NCBI GenBank assembly: GCA_012512295.1
Contig: JAAZDI010000161.1
Coordinates: 1-5,369, forward strand
Direction of reading: 5' to 3'
DNA: 5,369 nt
Source: Syntrophomonadaceae bacterium
GTDB lineage: Bacteria > Bacillota > Ch66 > Ch109
The position numbers were made by a program, and so were the translations under genes. Positions 1-4,997 of the stretch are shown here, in pieces; positions within the stretch are counted from its first letter, which is position 1; each line of letters opens with the position of its first letter. The notes beneath the pieces are model-generated. The model made no database searches. It was not told the DNA's origin and saw only the letters and a list, made by a program, of their open reading frames with translations.

Positions 1-51
1 CGCTTAATCGCTTAGCAGGCGACCGCCTTCGACCAACTCGGCCATCTCTCC
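1..51 (-). tRNA. tRNA-Ser(GCU), 3' part beyond window edge
   Basis: This is the 5' half of a serine tRNA, read on the minus strand. Position 51 starts the acceptor strand GGAGAGA, followed by U8 at 44 and a D arm beginning GCCGAG. The anticodon stem pairs 23-19 with 11-7 (five pairs, one G-U) and closes the seven-base loop CTGCTAA at 18-12. The anticodon is GCT at 16-14, which decodes AGC/AGU serine codons. The long variable arm, T arm and 3' acceptor strand lie beyond position 1, so the gene is cut by the window and not broken. It follows tRNA-Ser(UGA) on the same strand and has its own strong promoter. The GGAGAGA start and D arm are typical of bacterial tRNA-Ser(GCU). Confidence 0.93.
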
Positions 52-80
52 CTATACATCTATTGTCAAAGCCAAGGTTA

Positions 81-109
81 ATTATACGTAACTCTTAGCC
101 ATAAGTCAA
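81..109 (-). promoter_or_regulatory. sigma-A promoter of tRNA-Ser(GCU)
   Basis: On the minus strand, TTGACT (109-104) and TATAAT (86-81) are separated by exactly 17 bases. This matches the housekeeping consensus at 11 of 12 positions. Transcription would begin near position 74, giving a 5' leader of about 20 bases before the mature tRNA end at 51. The promoter sits in the gap after the CCA end of tRNA-Ser(UGA), so the second tRNA need not depend on read-through from the first. Confidence 0.85.
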
Positions 110-126
110 GCTAAAAGCTCTAATAA

Positions 127-216
127 TGGCGGAGGAGGTGGGATTCGAACCCACGGAACCCTCACGAGTTCAACGGTTTTCAAGACCGCCTCCTTCAACC
201 GCTCGGACACCCCTCC
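127..216 (-). tRNA. tRNA-Ser(UGA)
   Basis: This is a complete class II (long variable arm) tRNA of 90 bases, including an encoded CCA (129-127). The 5' strand GGAGGGG (216-210) pairs with CTCCTCC, with one G-U pair, and the discriminator is G (130), as expected for bacterial tRNA-Ser. The anticodon loop CTTGAAA (184-178) carries TGA at 182-180, so it reads UCA and by wobble other UCN codons. The T arm GTGGGTTCGAATCCCAC is intact and the extended variable arm lies between it and the anticodon stem. The gene sits downstream of serS on the same strand, placing the substrate tRNA next to its synthetase. A short plus-strand reading frame across this locus is an artefact. Confidence 0.97.
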
Positions 217-249
217 GCATCGCCTTTACAACTCTGCAAAGGCGGATAA

Positions 250-279
250 ATCATAGCACAGCTACGCTGATTTTGTCAA
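250..279 (-). promoter_or_regulatory. sigma-A promoter of tRNA-Ser(UGA)
   Basis: On the minus strand, TTGACA (279-274, perfect) and TATGAT (255-250) are 18 bases apart. The bases TGC immediately before the -10 make an extended -10 element. Transcription would start near 243, leaving about 27 bases of leader before the mature tRNA at 216. It lies downstream of the probable serS terminator, so stable RNA expression can be independent of the T-box-controlled operon. Confidence 0.8.
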
Positions 280-334
280 GCCTATCGAATTTCCCTAAGG
301 GTTTTCCCTCCCCTTATCGCGGCGAATCCCGGTC

Positions 335-360
335 AAAAAACGGTTAACCTTTAATCCGTT
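335..360 (-). terminator. Probable intrinsic terminator overlapping the serS stop codon
   Basis: On the minus strand, AACGG (360-356) pairs with CCGTT (343-339) and TTAA (354-351) pairs with TTAA (347-344). A355 is bulged and the loop is AGG (350-348). The hairpin runs straight into six T residues (340-335), two of which can also close the stem base. The serS stop codon TAA (346-344) lies inside the 3' arm, so the terminator uses the last codons of the gene. The stem is fairly AU-rich, so efficiency is uncertain. No other stem with a T-run lies between serS and the tRNA promoter. Confidence 0.55.
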
Positions 361-1618
361 CCACCCCGCCCATATAGGGACGTAATGCCTCTGGGATGAC
401 GACCGAACCATCTGCCTGCTGGTAGTTCTCCAAAATTGCCGCCACTGTTCGGCCAACCGCGACCCCGGATCCATTTAAGGTGTGCACAAACCGCGGCTTC
501 GCCTTAGGGCCAGGCCGGTAACGAATATTGGCCCGACGCGCCTGAAAATCCTCAAAGTTGCTACAGGAGGATATCTCCCGATAGGTATTAAAACTCGGCA
601 GCCAGACCTCCAAATCATAAGTTTTGGCCGAAGAAAAGCCGATGTCCGCGGTACACAAGGCAACCACCCGGTAAGGTAATCCCAGACCCTTGAGCACTTC
701 CTCCGCGTCCGCAGTCAGCCGCTCCAGTTCCGCATAAGAATCCTCAGGTCGAGTAAACTTCACTAGTTCAACCTTGTTGAACTGGTGCTGTCGGATCAAT
801 CCCCGGGTATCCCGGCCGGCTGCGCCGGCTTCAGCCCGGAAACAGGCGGTATAGGCAGTCAGCTTAATTGGAAGCTGGTTGTCCTCCAGAATTTCATCCC
901 GAAAGAGATTGGTTACAGGTACCTCAGCCGTGGGGACCAGGAAGTAGTCAGTCTTATCGACGTGGAACATGTCTTCTTCAAATTTCGGCAACTGACCGGT
1001 CCCAACCATACACTGACGATTAACCATAAACGGCGGAAAGATTTCCTGATACCCGTGTTTCTCGGTATGTAGGTCCAGCATATAGTTGATCAGGGCTCTC
1101 TCCAGACGAGCTCCCAGCCCTTTGTAGACCGTAAAGCGTGCCCCGGCAATCTTTACTCCCCGAGTAAAATCTAAAATATCCAGCGACTCGCCAATTTCCC
1201 AGTGCGGCCGTGGGGTAAAATCAAACTGAGGCGGTTCCCCCCAGGTGCGCAGCACTGGGTTATCTTCTTCACTGCTGCCGACTGGCACCGAGGCATGAGG
1301 AATATTGGGGATGCCTAATAATATTTGCTGCAGGTTTTCCTCGACCTCTCGCACCTGCTCATCCAGCTGCTTAATCCGCAGGGAAGTATGCCGCATGTTG
1401 GAAACCAGTTCTTCGGGATTCTGCCCGGCTTTTTTCAGCCGGGCAATCTCCTCAGAAACCACATTCCGCAAGTTCTTTAGTTGTTCGACTTCCATCAGGC
1501 GAACTCGTCGCTGCTCCTCCAGGGTCAAAAACTCATCCAGCGATACTTTGGCTCCTCGCTTGACCAGGGCCTCCCTAACCACCTCGGGCTTGCTGCGAAC
1601 AAACTTAATATCTAACAT
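344..1618 (-). CDS. serS: Seryl-tRNA synthetase
   Basis: This is a cytoplasmic class II aminoacyl-tRNA synthetase that activates serine with ATP and charges tRNA-Ser. The protein has 424 residues, the usual bacterial length. Residues about 28-105 are rich in E, K, R, L and Q and form the antiparallel coiled-coil arm that contacts the long variable arm of tRNA-Ser. The serine-site motif PTAEVP is at 229-234. Motif 2 runs from about 258 (CFRAEAG, with R261 and E263) to FNKVE near 284. Motif 3 is NGSGVAVGRT at 382-391 with R390. Also visible are YDLEVWLP (334-341) and REISSCSNFEDFQARR (347-362). I chose the ATG at 1618 because AGGGGG lies 9 bases upstream and MLDIKFVR is the usual SerS N-terminus. 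The ATG six codons earlier has no good ribosome binding site. It follows serA after a 59-base gap with no terminator, so it is the last gene of the operon. Confidence 0.98.
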   Translation of the reverse strand: MLDIKFVRSKPEVVREALVKRGAKVSLDEFLTLEEQRRVRLMEVEQLKNLRNVVSEEIARLKKAGQNPEELVSNMRHTSLRIKQLDEQVREVEENLQQILLGIPNIPHASVPVGSSEEDNPVLRTWGEPPQFDFTPRPHWEIGESLDILDFTRGVKIAGARFTVYKGLGARLERALINYMLDLHTEKHGYQEIFPPFMVNRQCMVGTGQLPKFEEDMFHVDKTDYFLVPTAEVPVTNLFRDEILEDNQLPIKLTAYTACFRAEAGAAGRDTRGLIRQHQFNKVELVKFTRPEDSYAELERLTADAEEVLKGLGLPYRVVALCTADIGFSSAKTYDLEVWLPSFNTYREISSCSNFEDFQARRANIRYRPGPKAKPRFVHTLNGSGVAVGRTVAAILENYQQADGSVVIPEALRPYMGGVERIKG

Positions 1619-1677
1619 TGGTCTGAGCCCCCTCATGCGATCATTTAGCTAACTTCAGATCCCTTTAGCTTAACTTG

Positions 1678-3270
1678 TTAAAACTTAACCACTTTAACAC
1701 TGATAATCCCATCGATCTTTTTTAGTTTTTGGACTACGTCCTCGTCTACCTCGCTGTCTACATTCAAGGTCATCAGAGCTACCTCGCCGCGCTGCCGCCG
1801 GCCGACACCCATCATCGCGATATTAATATTATGTTCACCCAGCACACAGGCAAACGGGCCAATCACCCCAGGACGATCAATGTTTTCCACAAACAACATA
1901 TTATCCGTCGGGGTAATATCTGTATCGTAACCCTTAACTCCCACTAAGCGGGGCTCCTGGTTAGCGGATAAGGTACCGGCAATCTCCATAAAGGTATTGC
2001 TTGAGTAGACCCGGGCCGTAATCAGATTGACAAATCTCCGTTCATTAGACTCTTCTTTGGTGGAAATCACCTTGACTCCCCGATGTTCGGTAATTAAGGA
2101 AGCATTAACGTAGTTAACCTTTTCTCCCATAATCGGCTCCAGTAAACCTTTCAGGAAGGAGATAGTTAACATGTCTGTGTCTTTGTTGGCTACCCGTCCG
2201 CCATAAGTAATTTCTACCCGTTCCACTGGGTTTTTATCCAGTTGGAAGTAAACTTTACCCATCTTTTCCGCCAGGCAAAGGAACGGGTGCAGTGAAACCA
2301 GCTCCTCTTCCTGTAAGGTCGGCAGATTAACGGCATTGGGCACCAGTTCTCCCCGTAGCGCGGCAATGACCTGATTGGCGATGGTGATCCCGACCCGGTC
2401 CTGAGCTTCGACAGTATCGGCACCACAGTGGGGAGTAACAGCGATTTTTTCCAAGTTAAAGATCGGGTTCCCCGGTGACGGCTCTTTCTCAAAGACGTCA
2501 ATCCCGGCGCTGGCGACAATGCCTTCTTCCATGGCTTTAATTAAAGCCGCTTCGTTAATAATCCCACCGCGGGCGCAATTGACTACCCGAACGCCCCGTT
2601 TAGCAATCTTGAATTGCTCCTCGCCAATCATCCCCATGGTTTCCTCAGTCCGTGGAGTGTGAACGGTGATGAAATCGGAACGCCGGACCAGCTCATTTAA
2701 ATCCGTCACCTTTTCGGCGCCGAACCGTTTGAACCGCTCGTCAGAAATGTAGGGGTCATAAGCGATAACCTTCATCCCAAAAGCGGCTAACCGGGTCGCG
2801 ACCATGGAACCAATCCGTCCCAAACCAACGATCCCAACGGTTTTTCCGTAGAGTTCTACCCCTTTAAAAGGAGTGCGGTCCCAACCACCGCTCTTTAACT
2901 GCATGGTCGCAGCCGGGATGTTGCGAATGGAAGCCAGGAGCAGTCCAATAGTATGCTCGGCAGCGGAAATAGTGTTGCTCTCTGGAGTATTGACTACCAG
3001 CACCCCACGCTTCGTTGCCGCTGGTACCATGATATTATCAATCCCATTCCCTGCCCGTCCGACCACCTTCAGCTTCTTGGCCCGACTGAGCAATTCTTCG
3101 TTAACCTTGATGACGCTACGCACAATCAGCGCATCATAGTCCTCAATAATCTCCAGCAATTCATCTTGCTTGATGCCGAATCTGATATCAACATCTAGTT
3201 CTTTTTGCAAAATCTCGATCCCGGCGTCAGCAATCCGTTCTGCTACGATAACTTTCATTCTTTCAGCCAT
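1678..3270 (-). CDS. serA: D-3-phosphoglycerate dehydrogenase, long form with C-terminal ACT domain
   Basis: SerA oxidises 3-phosphoglycerate to 3-phosphohydroxypyruvate with NAD+, the first committed step of serine synthesis, in the cytoplasm. The 530 residues match the long Firmicutes form. An N-terminal substrate domain includes GRAGNGIDNI (71-80) and NTISAAEHTIGLLL. The NAD-binding Rossmann core has GLGRIG at 149-154 and D172 at the end of the second strand. Catalytic residues are R234 in NCARGG, E263 in DVFEKEP and H281 in TPHCGADT. An intervening (allosteric substrate-binding type) domain spans about 320-450, and an ACT domain starting near FVENIDRPGVIG covers about 455-530. ACT domains in this family commonly bind serine as feedback inhibitor. 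The ATG at 3270 has AGGGGG 7 bases upstream; the internal Met5 lacks a comparable site. A 97-base gap without a terminator separates it from the aminotransferase gene upstream. Confidence 0.97.
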   Translation of the reverse strand: MAERMKVIVAERIADAGIEILQKELDVDIRFGIKQDELLEIIEDYDALIVRSVIKVNEELLSRAKKLKVVGRAGNGIDNIMVPAATKRGVLVVNTPESNTISAAEHTIGLLLASIRNIPAATMQLKSGGWDRTPFKGVELYGKTVGIVGLGRIGSMVATRLAAFGMKVIAYDPYISDERFKRFGAEKVTDLNELVRRSDFITVHTPRTEETMGMIGEEQFKIAKRGVRVVNCARGGIINEAALIKAMEEGIVASAGIDVFEKEPSPGNPIFNLEKIAVTPHCGADTVEAQDRVGITIANQVIAALRGELVPNAVNLPTLQEEELVSLHPFLCLAEKMGKVYFQLDKNPVERVEITYGGRVANKDTDMLTISFLKGLLEPIMGEKVNYVNASLITEHRGVKVISTKEESNERRFVNLITARVYSSNTFMEIAGTLSANQEPRLVGVKGYDTDITPTDNMLFVENIDRPGVIGPFACVLGEHNINIAMMGVGRRQRGEVALMTLNVDSEVDEDVVQKLKKIDGIISVKVVKF

Positions 3271-3367
3271 CTCTATACCCCCTGTATTCTAGTCATTTGA
3301 TTGATCGACGCAATTTTCTTACAAACCGGCCATACCTGTTAGGCACAACCACCATTCATAGGTTAGA

Positions 3368-4519
3368 TTAGCTTCTCAGTACCTGTTGCGCTGCTCGAAC
3401 TCCGCTACCTAATTCAATACTGCAGCCGCAATCCAGTAACCCCATTTCAATCGCAGCAACAGTGGCTACAATATCCAAAGGTTGCACCCAGCCTAAATGA
3501 CCAACCCGGAATATTTTATTGTCCAGCTTTTGCTGTCCTCCTGACAGAATCACATTATACTTTTCCCGGACCACCTTTCGCAGCTTGTTGGCCTCAATAC
3601 CCTCTGGAGCGTAGACCGAAGTTAAGGATGAGGAGGCAATGTCGTCGGCGGCCATCAGCCGTAACCCCAGGGTCCGCATCGCGGCTCGGGTCATATCCCG
3701 CAACCGGGCATGCCGGATAAAAGCCTGATCCAGCCCCTCCGCCTGCATCATTTTTAAGGATTCACGCAGCCCGGTCAATAAGGATATGGCCGGGGTATAG
3801 GGAGTCTGCCCTTTTTCTAGATACTTCTTAGCCGCAGTCAGATCCCAATAATATTTACAATTAGTACATTTTTCGGCGACCGCCCAAGCTTTGGGACTGA
3901 CACTAACGAAGGCTAAACCAGGTGGAAGCATAAAGGCCTTCTGCGCCCCGGAGACCACGACATCCAGGCCCCATTCATCAGTTCGCATATCAACTGCTCC
4001 CAGACTACTGACTGCATCCACTATTAACAGAGCCGGATGATTGCCCATCGCCTGCCGAATTGCTGGTAAATTATTAATTACCCCGGTTGAGGTCTCATTA
4101 TGGGTAACGATAACTGCCTTGATTTCCCCGGCTTGATCTGAGGCCAGCCGGTCCGCTAACTGGGCTGGGTCAACCGCGGTTCCCCATTCAAACTCCATCT
4201 TCTCCACTTGAGCGCCAAACTTACTGGCGATTTCTGCAAACCGGTTGCCAAATACCCCGATTGAAGCCACCAGTACCTTTTCTCCTGGAGAGATAAAATT
4301 GACTACTGCTGCTTCTAACCCTCCAGTGCCAGCGGCTGGAAAGATCAAAACCGCATTTTCTGTTTTATAAATTTTTTGCACCCCGGTGGTGACCTCTTCA
4401 AGGAGTTCCTTAAATTCCGGCCCCCGGTGGTTAATCATCGGCTGGCTCATAGCCCTTAATACCTGAGGTGGTACCGGTGTTGGACCCGGCATTTGCAAAA
4501 ACTGTTTTTCTAGAAACAT
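3368..4519 (-). CDS. Class V (AGT-like) PLP-dependent aminotransferase, probably the serine-operon transaminase
   Basis: This 383-residue protein belongs to the alanine-glyoxylate/serine-pyruvate aminotransferase group of fold-type I PLP enzymes. It shows PGPTPVPP (11-18), NHRGPEF (30-36), the cofactor-binding loop PAAGTGGLEA (61-70), D168 in LLIVDAVSS contacting the pyridine nitrogen, the Schiff-base lysine K194 in SGAQKAFMLPPG, and R338 in FRVGHLG, which binds the substrate carboxylate in relatives. It lacks the look of classical SerC. As the first gene of a serine T-box operon ahead of serA and serS, it most likely converts 3-phosphohydroxypyruvate and glutamate (or another amino donor) to phosphoserine; serine-glyoxylate or alanine-glyoxylate exchange is the alternative. 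The start is ATG 4519, with AGGAGG (4540-4535) and AGAAGG closer upstream. An in-frame GTG at 4612 lies inside the T-box and is not a plausible start. Cysteine pairs C218/C221 and C364/C366 are notable. Confidence 0.9.
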   Translation of the reverse strand: MFLEKQFLQMPGPTPVPPQVLRAMSQPMINHRGPEFKELLEEVTTGVQKIYKTENAVLIFPAAGTGGLEAAVVNFISPGEKVLVASIGVFGNRFAEIASKFGAQVEKMEFEWGTAVDPAQLADRLASDQAGEIKAVIVTHNETSTGVINNLPAIRQAMGNHPALLIVDAVSSLGAVDMRTDEWGLDVVVSGAQKAFMLPPGLAFVSVSPKAWAVAEKCTNCKYYWDLTAAKKYLEKGQTPYTPAISLLTGLRESLKMMQAEGLDQAFIRHARLRDMTRAAMRTLGLRLMAADDIASSSLTSVYAPEGIEANKLRKVVREKYNVILSGGQQKLDNKIFRVGHLGWVQPLDIVATVAAIEMGLLDCGCSIELGSGVRAAQQVLRS

Positions 4520-4534
4520 GGACGTTACCTTCTC

Positions 4535-4540
4535 CCTCCT
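4535..4540 (-). promoter_or_regulatory. Ribosome binding site that fixes the aminotransferase start
   Basis: AGGAGG reads at 4540-4535 on the minus strand, 15 bases before the ATG at 4519. The overlapping purine stretch continues to AGAAGG, which ends 8 bases before the ATG. Both lie after the leader terminator, so translation from 4519 occurs only on transcripts that have passed the T-box decision point. This supports 4519 over upstream in-frame starts. Confidence 0.75.
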
Positions 4541-4551
4541 GGATATATTAG

Positions 4552-4597
4552 AAACAATAAACCCCTCGTCCAATTCATTGTTAGGGACGAGAGGTTT
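4552..4597 (-). terminator. T-box-controlled intrinsic terminator (leader attenuator)
   Basis: On the minus strand, CCTCTCGTCC (4594-4585) pairs with GGACGAGGGG (4571-4562): ten pairs with one G-U, extendable by three A-U pairs (4597-4595 with 4561-4559). The loop is 13 bases and the tail TTTATTGTTT is U-rich. The 5' arm is shared with the antiterminator: CCCT at 4586-4583 can pair with AGGG at 4615-4612 of the T-box sequence. The two folds are therefore mutually exclusive, as in standard transcriptional T-boxes. Confidence 0.9.
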
Positions 4598-4836
4598 TTC
4601 CCGCGTTGCCACCCTGATTGGTTACCTCGCCAAAAAACATCTTTAAACGGTAACCCACTCAACATGCATAACGGACATGACCGGTAGAACTTAGGCGGCT
4701 GCCAGCTCCGCTTTCGTTCCCGCTCCAGGGTGGATTCAGCTGTCTGCTACATTGGTTCGCACCGACCACCAACTCTCTGAAGAAGCTCCTGCAGCCTACT
4801 ATTCCCTATCACCACTTTAATACAGACCAATTTTTT
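4552..4836 (-). ncRNA. Serine-specific T-box riboswitch leader
   Basis: This untranslated leader senses uncharged tRNA-Ser and controls read-through into the aminotransferase-serA-serS operon. Stem I has AGGG (4807-4804) pairing with CCCT (4730-4727) below a symmetric 7+7 specifier loop, AATAGTA (4803-4797) opposite GAATCCA (4737-4731). The loop is closed above by GGCTG (4796-4792) with CAGCT (4742-4738). The conserved AGAGAG (4778-4773) and GGTGCGAACC elements mark the distal part of Stem I. The specifier codon is TCC (4734-4732), serine. A Stem III hairpin, GGTTACC/GGTAACC (4655-4649 with 4626-4620), precedes the T-box sequence AGGGTGGCAACGCGGG (4615-4600), which differs from the usual consensus by one base. 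The bulge TGGC (4611-4608) pairs with GCCA, the G73 plus CCA end of tRNA-Ser. Codon and discriminator agree. The 5' end is estimated from the promoter. Confidence 0.95.
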
Positions 4837-4842
4837 TCACTA

Positions 4843-4871
4843 ATTCTAGCACAGAGCAATAAATTAGGCAA
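4843..4871 (-). promoter_or_regulatory. sigma-A promoter of the serine operon
   Basis: On the minus strand, TTGCCT (4871-4866) and TAGAAT (4848-4843) are separated by 17 bases, and TGC directly before the -10 gives an extended -10. The predicted start, near 4836, is just upstream of T-box Stem I. The stretch upstream (about 4918-4872) is AT-rich, could act as an UP-like element, and contains nothing else I can identify. The position between the pdxT terminator and the T-box makes the serine operon its own transcription unit. Confidence 0.75.
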
Positions 4872-4918
4872 GTCGGAAATTAAGCAAAATTATAAATATT
4901 ATCTTGTAACATCTTGCT

Positions 4919-4964
4919 AAAAAAACCAAATGCTTGTCATGGGGCAGGCACTTTGCCTTGACAA
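4919..4964 (-). terminator. Probable intrinsic terminator after pdxT
   Basis: About 33 bases after the pdxT stop, TTGTCA (4964-4959) pairs with TGACAA (4939-4934), with an inner AGGC/GCCT helix (4958-4955 with 4949-4946) and a six-base bulge. Seven T residues follow at 4925-4919 after an eight-base gap. An alternative fold pairs the AAGGCAAAGTGC segment (4958-4947 region) with GCATTTGG, placing the stem next to the T-run but with a mismatch and G-U pairs. Neither fold is a textbook terminator. The location between pdxT and a new promoter fits termination. Confidence 0.5.
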
Positions 4965-4997
4965 TATCCGAAACGTATTTATCATTAAACTCCGCTG

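Noticed and set aside
64..69. A second TTGACA just upstream of tRNA-Ser(GCU)
   Set aside because: Its -10 would have to lie inside the mature tRNA, and a near-perfect promoter already exists at 109-81.
296..316. Hairpin TAAGGG/CCCTTA (316-311 with 301-296, minus strand) between serS and tRNA-Ser(UGA)
   Set aside because: Six pairs with a nine-base loop and no following T-run; no convincing terminator or regulatory role.
126..347. Plus-strand reading frame of 73 codons
   Set aside because: It runs through the antisense of tRNA-Ser(UGA) and its promoter, its opening residues are translated tRNA sequence, and it has no ribosome binding site or recognisable protein.
1619..1636. Upstream ATG adding MRGLRP to SerS
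   Set aside because: No ribosome binding site precedes it; its own codons contain the AGGGGG that serves the ATG at 1618, which matches the usual SerS N-terminus.
785..1652. Plus-strand frames at 785-1072 and 1305-1652
   Set aside because: Both are antisense to well-conserved serS coding sequence and show low-complexity Ser/Arg/Cys-rich translations typical of shadow frames.
3282..3315. Possible promoter for serA (TTGCGT, 16-base spacer, TAGAAT on the minus strand)
   Set aside because: The -35 matches only three of six positions and the predicted start would fall in the serA ribosome binding site, so serA is better explained as co-transcribed from the T-box promoter.
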